DNA of 64,000 nt from Caballeronia arationis (GTDB lineage Bacteria > Pseudomonadota > Gammaproteobacteria > Burkholderiales > Burkholderiaceae): the NCBI RefSeq assembly GCF_001544975.2, contig NZ_FCOG02000004.1:1-64000 (forward strand), read 5' to 3'. Shown piece by piece: positions 19,983 to 28,472 of this stretch (positions are counted from its first letter, which is position 1; each line of letters begins with the position of its first letter). Under the pieces are notes generated by a model that was not told the DNA's origin, ran no database searches, and saw only the letters and a program-made list of their open reading frames with translations. The position numbers were made by a program, and so were the translations under genes.

Positions 19983-21379
19983 AACACATCGTCAAACATA
20001 TTCACTTCGTCGGGATCGGCGGCGCGGGCATGAGCGGCATCGCCGAGGTGCTGCTCAATCTCGGCTATCAGGTGAGCGGCTCGGACCTGTCGAAGAACGC
20101 CGTCACCGAGCGGCTGATGAAGCTCGGCGCGCGCGTCGCGATCGGGCATCACGCCGAGAACATCGAAGGCGCGAACGCCGTGGTCGTGTCGACCGCGGTG
20201 CGCTCCGACAATCCCGAAGTGCTCGCCGCGCGCCACCGGCGCATTCCGATCGTGCCGCGTGCCGTGATGCTCGCCGAACTGATGCGCCTGAAGCAGGGCA
20301 TCGCGATCGCCGGCACGCATGGCAAGACCACGACGACCTCGCTCGTCGCGAGCGTGCTTGCCGCGGGCGGCCTCGATCCGACCTTCGTGATCGGCGGGCG
20401 CCTGATCAGCGCGGGCGCGAACGCGCGGCTCGGCACGGGCGACTTCATCGTCGCGGAAGCGGACGAGTCCGACGCATCGTTCCTGAATCTTTTTCCGGTG
20501 ATCGAAGTCATCACGAACATCGACGCCGATCACATGGACACCTACGGCCACGACTTCGCGCGGCTCAAGCAGGCGTTCATCGAATTCACGCACCGGCTGC
20601 CGTTCTACGGCATCGCGGTGCTGTGCGTCGACGATCCGAACGTGCGCGAGATCCTGCCGTTCGTGTCGAAGCCGATCATCCGCTACGGTCTCGGCGCCGA
20701 GGCGCAGGTGCGCGCGGTGAACGTCGAGGCGCGCGATGGCCGCATGCATTTCACGACGCTGCGCGAAGACGCGCCGCCGCTCGACATCACGCTGAACCTG
20801 CCGGGCACGCACAACGTGCAGAACGCGCTCGCGGCTATCGCGATTGCGACTGAACTTGAAGTCGCAGATGCCGATATCCAGAGGGCGCTCGCCGAATTCA
20901 ACGGCGTGGGCCGGCGCTTCCAGCGCTACGGCGAAGTGAAGGTGAACGACGGGGCCTACACGCTGATCGACGACTACGGTCATCACCCGGTCGAAATGGC
21001 CGCGACGATCGCGGCGGCGCGCGGCGCGTTTCCGGATCGCCGGCTCGTGCTCGCGTTTCAGCCGCATCGCTTCACGCGCACGCGCGACTGTTTCGAAGAT
21101 TTCGTGAAGGTGCTCTCCACCGTCGATGCGCTCGTGCTGACCGAAGTCTATTCGGCCGGCGAAGCGCCGATCGTTGCCGCCGACGGCCGTGCGCTCGCGC
21201 GCGCGATTCGCGTCGCGGGCAAGGTCGAGCCGGTGTTCGTAGAGACGGTCGATGAAATGCCGGACGCGCTTGCGACTTTGGCAAGGAACGGCGACGTGGT
21301 GATCACGATGGGCGCGGGTTCGATCGGCAGCGTATGCGGGCGCATCACGCAGGACCAGCAATCGCAAGAACTGAAATGA
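19979..21379 (+). CDS. murC: UDP-N-acetylmuramate--L-alanine ligase
   Basis: A 466-residue Mur ligase and the first step of stem-peptide addition. The N-terminal UDP-binding loop is [12 protein letters not shown] and the ATP P-loop GTHGKT is at residues 112-117. The start is the ATG at 19979, overlapping the murG stop. Longer in-frame readings into murG lack homology. Length agrees with the family (about 470). Confidence 0.95.
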   Translation: MKHIVKHIHFVGIGGAGMSGIAEVLLNLGYQVSGSDLSKNAVTERLMKLGARVAIGHHAENIEGANAVVVSTAVRSDNPEVLAARHRRIPIVPRAVMLAELMRLKQGIAIAGTHGKTTTTSLVASVLAAGGLDPTFVIGGRLISAGANARLGTGDFIVAEADESDASFLNLFPVIEVITNIDADHMDTYGHDFARLKQAFIEFTHRLPFYGIAVLCVDDPNVREILPFVSKPIIRYGLGAEAQVRAVNVEARDGRMHFTTLREDAPPLDITLNLPGTHNVQNALAAIAIATELEVADADIQRALAEFNGVGRRFQRYGEVKVNDGAYTLIDDYGHHPVEMAATIAAARGAFPDRRLVLAFQPHRFTRTRDCFEDFVKVLSTVDALVLTEVYSAGEAPIVAADGRALARAIRVAGKVEPVFVETVDEMPDALATLARNGDVVITMGAGSIGSVCGRITQDQQSQELK

Positions 21380-22341
21380 ATGAAGCAACGGGCAAAAACG
21401 TGAAAGAGATCGATCCGAAAGCATTCGGCAAAGTGGCAGTGCTCCTCGGCGGCAATTCCGCCGAGCGCGAGGTATCGCTGAATTCGGGGCGCCTCGTGCT
21501 GCAGGGCCTGCGCGACGCGGGCATCGACGCGCATCCGTTCGATCCGGCCGAGCGTCCGCTTTCGGAACTGAAGGACGAAGGCTTCGTGCGAGCGTTCATC
21601 GCGCTGCATGGCGGCTATGGCGAGAACGGCCAGTTGCAGGGCGCGCTCGATTTCTACGGCATCCGCTATACGGGCAGCGGCGTGCTCGGCTCGGCGCTCG
21701 GCATGGACAAGCTGCGCACCAAGCTCGTGTGGCAGCAGACCGGCGTGCCGACGCCGCCGTTCGAAACCGTCATGCGCGGCGACGACTTTGACGCGCGCGC
21801 CCACGACATCGTCGCGAAGCTCGGCCTGCCGCTCTTCGTGAAGCCGGCGAGCGAAGGATCGAGCGTCGCGGTCATCAAGGTGAAGAGCGCCGAGACACTG
21901 GTGCCGGCGCTCGTCGAAGCGGCGAAGTTCGACAAGATCGTGATCGTCGAGAAGAGCATCGAAGGCGGCGGCGAGTTCACGTGCTGCATCGCGGGCGACC
22001 TCGACCTGCCGGTCATCAAGATCGTGCCGGCGGGCGAGTTCTACGACTACCACGCGAAGTACATCGCCGACGACACGCAGTACCTGATTCCGTGCGGCCT
22101 CACGCCCGCCGAAGAGACGCGCATGAAGCAACTGACGCAGCGCGCCTTCGACATGCTCGGCTGCACCGACTGGGGCCGCGCCGATTTCATGCTCGATTCG
22201 GACGGCAATCCGTATTTCCTGGAAGTGAACACGGCGCCCGGCATGACCGATCACTCGCTTCCGCCGAAGGCGGCGCGCGCGGTCGGCATCAGTTACCAGG
22301 ATCTCGTCGTGAAGGTTTTGTCGCTGACGCTCAGGGATTGA
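21376..22341 (+). CDS. ddl: D-alanine--D-alanine ligase
   Basis: A 321-residue ATP-grasp ligase that makes the D-Ala-D-Ala used by MurF. Signatures include [16 protein letters not shown] near the N-terminus, [12 protein letters not shown], and the C-terminal ATP-grasp stretch ending [14 protein letters not shown]. The ATG at 21376 overlaps the murC stop and is preferred to an ATG 14 codons earlier that lies inside murC. Position before ftsQ marks it as the ddlB type. Confidence 0.94.
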   Translation: MNEATGKNVKEIDPKAFGKVAVLLGGNSAEREVSLNSGRLVLQGLRDAGIDAHPFDPAERPLSELKDEGFVRAFIALHGGYGENGQLQGALDFYGIRYTGSGVLGSALGMDKLRTKLVWQQTGVPTPPFETVMRGDDFDARAHDIVAKLGLPLFVKPASEGSSVAVIKVKSAETLVPALVEAAKFDKIVIVEKSIEGGGEFTCCIAGDLDLPVIKIVPAGEFYDYHAKYIADDTQYLIPCGLTPAEETRMKQLTQRAFDMLGCTDWGRADFMLDSDGNPYFLEVNTAPGMTDHSLPPKAARAVGISYQDLVVKVLSLTLRD

Positions 22342-22350
22342 TTCGACGCC

Positions 22351-23103
22351 ATGTGGAACAACGCCCGCCAACTGAACCTCGCTGCCAATGCGCTGCACGT
22401 GGTGCTCGTGCTCGTGCTGCTCGGCGCGGCGGGCTACTGGGCGATCCAGCGTCCGGAGTTCCGGTTGCGCGAAATCCAGATCGACGGCGACACGCAGCAC
22501 ATCAATTCGCCAACGGTGCGCGCAGGCGTCGTCGGGCGGCTGAAGGGCAACTTCTTCACCGTCGATCTCGACATCGCGCGCACCGCGTTCGAACAGATGC
22601 CGTGGGTGCGTCATGCGAGCGTGCGCCGGGTATGGCCGAACGCGCTCGCGGTGACGCTCGAAGAATACAAGCCGCTCGGCACGTGGGGCAGCGACCAGCT
22701 CGTGAGCGTCGACGGCGAGCTGTTCACCGCGAACCAGGGCGAGCTCGACGACGACCTGCCCGCATTCGACGGTCCGGAAGGCACGGCCAAGGAAGTGGTC
22801 GCGCGGTATCGCGATTTCGCGAAGTGGTTCGCGCCGCTCGACGCGCATCCGGACGAAGTGATCCTGTCGCCGCGTTTCGCGTGGACGGTGAAGCTCTCGA
22901 ACGGCACGCAGATCGAACTCGGGCGCGAGCGCAATCAGGACACTTTGTTCGACCGCAGCCGCCGGTTCGTGGCGGCGTGGTCGTCGGTGACGGGGCGGTG
23001 GGGAAATGACATCGAGTACGCGGATTTGCGCTATCCGAACGGCTTCGCAGTACGGGCCGCCGGCATGCGCTTCATCAACGACACCGACAAGGCCAAGAAG
23101 TAA
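22351..23103 (+). CDS. ftsQ: Cell division protein FtsQ
   Basis: A 250-residue bitopic protein. A short cytoplasmic N-terminus is followed by one transmembrane helix (about residues 15-32). The periplasmic POTRA domain begins FRLREIQIDGDTQHI and leads into the beta domain. FtsQ scaffolds FtsL and FtsB and links them to earlier divisome proteins. It lies 9 bp after ddl and 27 bp before ftsA. Confidence 0.93.
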   Translation: MWNNARQLNLAANALHVVLVLVLLGAAGYWAIQRPEFRLREIQIDGDTQHINSPTVRAGVVGRLKGNFFTVDLDIARTAFEQMPWVRHASVRRVWPNALAVTLEEYKPLGTWGSDQLVSVDGELFTANQGELDDDLPAFDGPEGTAKEVVARYRDFAKWFAPLDAHPDEVILSPRFAWTVKLSNGTQIELGRERNQDTLFDRSRRFVAAWSSVTGRWGNDIEYADLRYPNGFAVRAAGMRFINDTDKAKK

Positions 23104-23130
23104 GCAGACATCACAGGCAATGAGCACGCT

Positions 23131-24363
23131 ATGAGCAAAGACTACAAAGACCTGCTGGTCGCCCTCGACATCGGGACGTCGAAGGTGGTGGCGATCGTCG
23201 CTGAATTGAAGGGCGAGGGCCACTACGAGGTGATCGGACTCGGCCAGAACGACTCAAAGGGGTTGAAGAAGGGCGTCGTGGTCAACATCGAGGCCACGGT
23301 GCAGTCGATCCAGCGCGCGCTCGAGGAAGCGGAACTGATGGCCGACTGCAAGATCACCAACGTGTTCACGGGGATCGCGGGCAGCCACATCCGCAGCTTC
23401 AATTCGAGCGGCATGGTCGCGATCAAGGACAAGGAAGTCACGCAGACCGACGTCGCGCGCGTGATCGAGACGGCCAAGGCGATCAACATCCCGACCGACC
23501 AGCAGGTGCTGCACATCCTGACGCAGGAATTCATCATCGACGGCCAGGAAGACGTGCGCGAGCCGATCGGCATGAGCGGCATCCGGCTCGAAGTGAAGGT
23601 GCATATCGTGACGGGCGCGGTGAGCGCGGCGCAGAACATCGTGAAATGCGTGCGCCGCTGCGGGCTCGAAGTGAACGACCTGATCCTGCAGCCGCTCGCG
23701 TCGTCACTGGCGGTGCTGACGGAAGACGAGAAGGAACTGGGCGTCGTGCTGGTCGACATCGGCGGCGGCACGACCGACATCGCGATCTTCAGCGAAGGCG
23801 CGATCCGCCATACGGCCGTGATCCCGATCGCGGGCGACCAGATCACGAGCGACGTCGCGATGGCGCTGCGCACGCCGACGCCCGACGCCGAGGACATCAA
23901 GGTGACCTACGGCATCGCGAAGCAGGCGCTCGCCGATCCGGACGAGATGATCGAAGTGCCGGGGCTTGGCGAGCGCGGTCCGCGCACGCTGTCGCGCCAG
24001 GCGCTGGCGGCGGTGGTCGAGCCGCGCGTCGAGGAGTTGTTCTCGCTCGTGCAACAAGTGGTGCGCGAGTCGGGCTACGAAGAACTGCTTTCCAGCGGCG
24101 TCGTGCTGACCGGCGGCGCGTCGATGATGCCCGGCATGGTCGAGCTGGGCGAAGACATTTTCCTGAAACCGGTGCGCATCGGCGTGCCGGAATACGCGGG
24201 CGGTCTCGCGGATGTCGTGCGCAATCCGCGCTATTCGACGGCGATGGGTCTGCTCGTCGAAGGACGCTCGCAACGCATGCGCGGCCGCAAGGTCGCGGTG
24301 CAGTCGGGATCGATGGGACAGGTGTTCACGAGGATGAAGGACTGGTTCCTCGGCAATTTCTGA
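23131..24363 (+). CDS. ftsA: Cell division protein FtsA
   Basis: A 410-residue actin-like ATPase that tethers FtsZ to the membrane and recruits later divisome proteins. Phosphate loops are visible (ALDIGTSKVVAIVAE near the N-terminus; LVDIGGGTTDIAIF in the middle). The C-terminus VFTRMKDWFLGNF is the amphipathic membrane-targeting helix. Length is normal (420 in E. coli). Confidence 0.95.
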   Translation: MSKDYKDLLVALDIGTSKVVAIVAELKGEGHYEVIGLGQNDSKGLKKGVVVNIEATVQSIQRALEEAELMADCKITNVFTGIAGSHIRSFNSSGMVAIKDKEVTQTDVARVIETAKAINIPTDQQVLHILTQEFIIDGQEDVREPIGMSGIRLEVKVHIVTGAVSAAQNIVKCVRRCGLEVNDLILQPLASSLAVLTEDEKELGVVLVDIGGGTTDIAIFSEGAIRHTAVIPIAGDQITSDVAMALRTPTPDAEDIKVTYGIAKQALADPDEMIEVPGLGERGPRTLSRQALAAVVEPRVEELFSLVQQVVRESGYEELLSSGVVLTGGASMMPGMVELGEDIFLKPVRIGVPEYAGGLADVVRNPRYSTAMGLLVEGRSQRMRGRKVAVQSGSMGQVFTRMKDWFLGNF

Positions 24364-24509
24364 ATCAGGTTTGACGAGAGTTACAACACGAGCTTTTTAA
24401 AAGGCTCGCTGCAAAAGAAAATTCGCGCTGGTGCCGGCGGCTGGCGCGCGACAAGCGGTTGCCCGATCGTTTGCCGAATAACGCCGCTTTTCATCTTGAC
24501 GGAGGCAAC

Positions 24510-25706
24510 ATGGATTTCGAAATGCTGGAAACGGAAACCAACGGAACGATCATCAAGGTCGTCGGTGTTGGTGGCGCTGGCGGTAATGCCGTGCAGCACA
24601 TGATCAACCGCGGCGTGCAGGGCGTCGACTTCATCGTGATGAACACGGACGCGCAGGCACTCGCCCGTTCGCGCGCGAGCACGGTGATCCAGCTCGGCAA
24701 CACGGGCCTCGGAGCCGGTGCGAAGCCGGACATGGGCAAGGCCGCGGCTGAAGACGCACGCGAGCGCATCGCCGATGCACTGCGCGGCGCGCACATGGTG
24801 TTCATCACCGCCGGCATGGGTGGCGGCACGGGCACGGGCGCGGCGCCGGTAGTCGCGCAGATCGCGAAGGAAATGGGCATTCTGACGGTCGGTGTCGTCA
24901 GCAAGCCGTTCGAGTTCGAAGGCGGCCGCCGCATGCGCGTGGCCGAAGCAGGTTCGCAGCAACTGGAGGATCACGTCGATTCGCTGATCGTCGTGCTGAA
25001 CGACAAGCTGTTCGAGGTGATGGGCGACGACGCCGAGATGGACAAGTGCTTCCAGTGCGCCGACGACGTTCTGAACAACGCCGTGGCCGGTATCGCGGAA
25101 ATCATCAACGTCGACGGCCTCGTGAACGTCGACTTCGAGGACGTGAAGACGGTCATGGGCGAGCAGGGCAAGGCGATGATGGGCACGGCAACGGTTGCCG
25201 GCGTCGATCGCGCGCGTCTCGCGGCCGAGCAGGCAGTTGCAAGCCCGCTGCTGGAAGGCGTCGACCTGTCGGGTGCGCGTGGCGTGCTGGTGAACATCAC
25301 GTCGAGCCGTTCGCTGCGTCTGTCGGAAACGCGCGAAGTGATGAACACGATCAAGAGCTACGCAGCAGATGATGCGACCGTGATTTTCGGCGCGGTGTAC
25401 GACGACGCGATGGGCGACGCGCTGCGCGTGACGGTGGTGGCAACGGGTCTCGGCCGCGCGGCGAAGAACAAGCAGGCCGCTCCGATGACGCTGTTGCGCA
25501 CCGGCACCGACAACCAGCCGATCTCGCACGCGCCGCAGCACACCTACGCGCCGCAGCAGTCGCACGCGACGGATTACGGTGCGCTCGACACGCCGGCTGT
25601 ATGGCGTTCGACGCGTGAAACGGCGGCTTCGCACGTGCAGGCGCTGCAGGAAAAGGGTGTCGATACGTACGACATTCCGGCGTTCCTGCGCAAGCAAGCC
25701 GACTAA
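24510..25706 (+). CDS. ftsZ: Cell division protein FtsZ
   Basis: A 398-residue tubulin-like GTPase that forms the Z ring. The GTP-binding tubulin signature GGGTGTGAAP is present, with a GVGGAGGNAV loop near the N-terminus. A variable linker leads to the conserved C-terminal peptide DIPAFLRKQ that binds FtsA, and probably ZapD, which is encoded at 34266. The ATG at 24510 is chosen because GGAGG lies 4 nt upstream. The 146-bp gap after ftsA may hold a further promoter, but I could not define one. Confidence 0.96.
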   Translation: MDFEMLETETNGTIIKVVGVGGAGGNAVQHMINRGVQGVDFIVMNTDAQALARSRASTVIQLGNTGLGAGAKPDMGKAAAEDARERIADALRGAHMVFITAGMGGGTGTGAAPVVAQIAKEMGILTVGVVSKPFEFEGGRRMRVAEAGSQQLEDHVDSLIVVLNDKLFEVMGDDAEMDKCFQCADDVLNNAVAGIAEIINVDGLVNVDFEDVKTVMGEQGKAMMGTATVAGVDRARLAAEQAVASPLLEGVDLSGARGVLVNITSSRSLRLSETREVMNTIKSYAADDATVIFGAVYDDAMGDALRVTVVATGLGRAAKNKQAAPMTLLRTGTDNQPISHAPQHTYAPQQSHATDYGALDTPAVWRSTRETAASHVQALQEKGVDTYDIPAFLRKQAD

Positions 25707-25971
25707 GACCGGCGCACGCTTTTTGCTGCGCAGGTGCAATGCGATGCATTGCACACGCGAGGCAGAACGCAAAAGCGTGACCGGTCGGGCTGCTGGGGCG
25801 ACTGTCCAAGGCCGCGTTCTTTACTGGACGCCGGGCCGTGGCCAGCCGACCTCCACGGATTCGCGCGAAGTATGCGGGTTGAAGCCGAATTTGAAGCCGA
25901 TCGCGTCGCGCCGTGCGACATGAGCTGTATCGCCAGGATTGCAAGAAGCACTGACGAGCAAAGGACCGAGC

Positions 25972-26475
25972 ATGATCAAAGTGGGTGACACGTTGCCGGA
26001 TGCGCGCCTCTTCGAGTTCGTCGAAGTGGCGGGCGAGGGCTGTGCCGTGGGACCGAACGGGTTCGCGGTGCGCGAGCGGACGGCGGGAAAACGCGTGGTG
26101 ATCTTCGGATTGCCGGGCGCGTTCACGCCGACGTGTTCCGCGAAACACGTACCCGGTTATGTCGATGCGGCACAGCGCCTGAACGACGCTGGCATCGACG
26201 AGATCTGGTGCGTTTCCGTCAACGACGCGTTCGTGATGAACGCGTGGGGACGCGATCTTCAAACCTCGGGCAAGGTAAAGATGATCGCCGACGGAGCCGC
26301 GCGTTTCACTCAGGCACTCGGTCTGGATCAGGATTTGTCGGAGCGGGGCATGGGAATTCGTTCCCAGCGCTACGCGATGGTGGTCGACAACGGCGTGGTC
26401 AAGACGCTCAATGTCGAAGCACCCGGCAAGTTCGAAGTCAGCGACGCCGAAAGCATCCTGACGACGTTGCGCTGA
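25972..26475 (+). CDS. Peroxiredoxin (Prx5 / AhpE-like thiol peroxidase)
   Basis: A 167-residue peroxiredoxin of the Prx5 group. The active-site motif PGAFTPTC places the peroxidatic cysteine at residue 55, and Thr52 is conserved. It would reduce H2O2 and organic peroxides with thioredoxin or glutathione. The ATG at 25972 has AAGGA upstream; an in-frame ATG 11 codons earlier is less likely. No glutaredoxin domain is fused. It sits alone between ftsZ and lpxC. Confidence 0.88.
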   Translation: MIKVGDTLPDARLFEFVEVAGEGCAVGPNGFAVRERTAGKRVVIFGLPGAFTPTCSAKHVPGYVDAAQRLNDAGIDEIWCVSVNDAFVMNAWGRDLQTSGKVKMIADGAARFTQALGLDQDLSERGMGIRSQRYAMVVDNGVVKTLNVEAPGKFEVSDAESILTTLR

Positions 26476-26551
26476 TTCTCGCGGCGTCGTGTCAGACGTT
26501 GCGTTGCAGTGACGCAACGAGCGAACACGCCGCGAAATCAGCAGCGACTTG

Positions 26552-26592
26552 GGGCCGATGACCGGAAATGCCTCCATTCCGGCCATCGGCCC
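26552..26592 (+). terminator. Long stem-loop between prx and lpxC
   Basis: GGGCCGATG (26552-26560) pairs with CATCGGCCC (26584-26592). Inside it, CCGGAA (26562-26567) pairs with TTCCGG (26577-26582), interrupted by one A/C mismatch. A weak U-rich stretch (GTTCTGCTTTCTC) follows. It probably terminates prx, perhaps also readthrough from ftsZ. Confidence 0.6.
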
Positions 26593-26655
26593 GTTCTGCT
26601 TTCTCATCCGCGCAATCTCTCGCGTAACACAGGGAAACAGATTGATACTTCCCGT

Positions 26656-26686
26656 TTGGGACGGCGCGCAGCGGATGGAGTATAAT
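26656..26686 (+). promoter_or_regulatory. lpxC promoter
   Basis: A perfect -10 TATAAT at 26681-26686 lies 69 bp before the lpxC start. The -35 is weak; TTGGGA at 26656-26661 is the nearest match, at a long 19-nt spacing. It gives lpxC transcription separate from the dcw cluster. Confidence 0.6.
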
Positions 26687-26754
26687 TCGTGCTATTGAAT
26701 AGATATTCACGATTAATTCTCTTTATAGGGAATTTAAATCGAAGCGGAAAAATC

Positions 26755-27672
26755 ATGTTGAAGCAGCGAACAATCAAAACTGTCGTCAAGACCGTGGGTA
26801 TCGGGTTGCATTCCGGGCGCAAGGTCGAATTGACGCTCAAGCCGGCCCCGGCGGGTACGGGCATCGTGTTTTCGCGTATCGACCTCGCCACGCCGGTCGA
26901 TATTCCCGCGAACGCAATGGCTATCGGCGACACGCGCCTCGCGTCCGTGCTGCAGAAGGACGGTGCGCGCGTTTCCACCATCGAGCATCTGATGTCGGCG
27001 TGCGCGGGTCTTGGTATCGACAATCTGTATGTCGACGTTACTGCTGAAGAAATCCCGATCATGGACGGCAGCGCAGCTTCGTTCGTGTTTCTGATTCAGT
27101 CGGCTGGCATCGAGGAGCAGAATGCTCCGAAGAAATTCATCAAGGTGACGAAGCCCGTGGAAATTCGCGACGGCGACAAATTCGCGCGCCTCGATCCGTA
27201 TTTTGGTTTCAAGCTGAGCTTTACCATCGACTTCCGCCATCCGGCCGTCGATAAAACCGGCCAGGCGCTCGAAGTCGATTTTGCAAATACGTCGTACGTC
27301 CGTGAAATCGCACGCGCACGCACGTTCGGATTCGCGCATGAAGTCGAAATGATGCGCGAGCTCGGTCTCGCGCGCGGCGGCAGCATGGACAACGCCATCG
27401 TGCTGGACGAATACCGCATCCTGAACAACGACGGCCTGCGCTACGACGACGAATTCGTAAAGCACAAGATGCTCGACGCAATCGGCGATCTGTACGTGGT
27501 CGGTCATCCGCTGCTCGCGTCGTACACCGCGTACAAGGGCGGTCACGCGCTGAACAACAATCTGCTGCGCGAATTGCTGGCGCACGAAGAAGCATACGAA
27601 ATCGTCACTTTCGACGACACGCAGAAGGCGCCACGCGGCTTCGCCTTCGATACGCAGACGGCGTTTGCCTGA
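26755..27672 (+). CDS. lpxC: UDP-3-O-acyl-N-acetylglucosamine deacetylase
   Basis: A 305-residue zinc amidase and the committed step of lipid A synthesis. Length is identical to E. coli LpxC. The zinc-binding histidine of STIEHLMSA and the C-terminal [13 protein letters not shown] histidine are both visible. The start is MLKQRTIKT at 26755. An in-frame upstream ATG is in the leader and is not conserved in character. LpxC abundance is normally set by FtsH proteolysis. Confidence 0.96.
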   Translation: MLKQRTIKTVVKTVGIGLHSGRKVELTLKPAPAGTGIVFSRIDLATPVDIPANAMAIGDTRLASVLQKDGARVSTIEHLMSACAGLGIDNLYVDVTAEEIPIMDGSAASFVFLIQSAGIEEQNAPKKFIKVTKPVEIRDGDKFARLDPYFGFKLSFTIDFRHPAVDKTGQALEVDFANTSYVREIARARTFGFAHEVEMMRELGLARGGSMDNAIVLDEYRILNNDGLRYDDEFVKHKMLDAIGDLYVVGHPLLASYTAYKGGHALNNNLLRELLAHEEAYEIVTFDDTQKAPRGFAFDTQTAFA

Positions 27673-27695
27673 AAACCTCAGGCTCGAACGATGAA

Positions 27696-27730
27696 ATGAG
27701 CGGCAGCGAAAGCGCCGCTCATTTTTTTTG
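27696..27730. terminator. Terminator between convergent lpxC and dciA
   Basis: ATGAGCGGC (27696-27704) pairs with GCCGCTCAT (27714-27722) around a 9-nt loop. A run of T follows on the plus strand to about 27729. The dciA stop codon lies inside the stem, so the two genes end within a few bases of each other. Confidence 0.85.
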
Positions 27731-28210
27731 CGCTTTCGCCTGGTGGCGCGCGGCCATTTTCGCAAGCGCCTCGCGCAACGGCGACGGTTCGAGTGTATCT
27801 GCGAGTTCCTTGAGCGCGTCGGCGCCTGCTGGGGACATGCGCGCCTGCTTGGGCGGCGCTGCTTCCTTCATTGATTGCGGCCGCACGCGGATCCTCAGCG
27901 AATTCACCGCCCAGCCGCGTTGCTGCAAATCGGCGAGCAGACGTGGTTCGATATGCCGCAGCCGTGCCGCGAGCGCATTGTGTCCCGCAAAAAGCGACAG
28001 TACGCCGTCCTTGATGAATCCCGGTTCGACGCTTGACGCAAGGTAATCGGGCAAGAGCGCCGACAGGTCGCGCTGCATCGCCGCCATCTGGTCGACTCCG
28101 GCACGCAGCGCGCGCATCGCATCGGTGCGGCCGAGCAGTTCGGAAATCGACTGAGGTTTGCGCGGATTGAATCGCTGCGGCGGCCTTGAATTCGTCGGAA
28201 AACGGCTCAT
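27719..28210 (-). CDS. DUF721 / DciA-family protein (replicative helicase loader candidate)
   Basis: A 163-residue protein with the DUF721 fold: a KH-like region around LLPDYLASSVEPGFIKDGVLSLFAGHNALAARLRH. DciA, the ancestral DnaB helicase operator in many bacteria lacking DnaC, belongs to this family. It lies between lpxC and secA, where E. coli has secM, but on the opposite strand and without any arrest-peptide motif. Betaproteobacteria commonly carry it here. The function as helicase loader is by family only. Confidence 0.8.
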   Translation of the reverse strand: MSRFPTNSRPPQRFNPRKPQSISELLGRTDAMRALRAGVDQMAAMQRDLSALLPDYLASSVEPGFIKDGVLSLFAGHNALAARLRHIEPRLLADLQQRGWAVNSLRIRVRPQSMKEAAPPKQARMSPAGADALKELADTLEPSPLREALAKMAARHQAKAQKK

Positions 28211-28360
28211 TTTTAATCGATAGGCGCGAGGGCGATGCGTCGATTGTACCCGCGCGAGAGCCGCCTACGCGCTCGGCCGTCCGAAGCTTTCAGGGGTCTG
28301 ACTGTCGCGGCTCGACGACGCGGGCGGCCCGACGTGGACACAGGCTGCGCCGGGCCCGCG

Positions 28361-28369
28361 TGCTAAAAT
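28361..28369 (+). promoter_or_regulatory. Candidate extended -10 promoter for secA
   Basis: TGCTAAAAT at 28361-28369 is an extended -10 (TGN-TAAAAT) about 104 bp before the secA start. No good -35 was found at normal spacing. The divergent dciA start is at 28210, so this 262-bp gap must also hold the dciA promoter, which I could not place. Confidence 0.4.
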
Positions 28370-28472
28370 CCCCCGATTAAATTTCACCCATGGACTTAAG
28401 CCGCCGAGGTTCTCCGAACTCGGGCGCATGCACCGTGCACCCGTCCGACACCGCGACGCAGACACTGATCCG

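Noticed and set aside
24371..24400. A ftsZ-specific promoter with TTGACG at 24371-24376
   Set aside because: No acceptable -10 at 16-18 nt; the following T/A run forms a weak hairpin instead.
28211..28472. A SecM-type arrest peptide upstream of secA
   Set aside because: No suitable small secreted protein or FXXXXWIXXXXGIRAGP-like motif in the gap.
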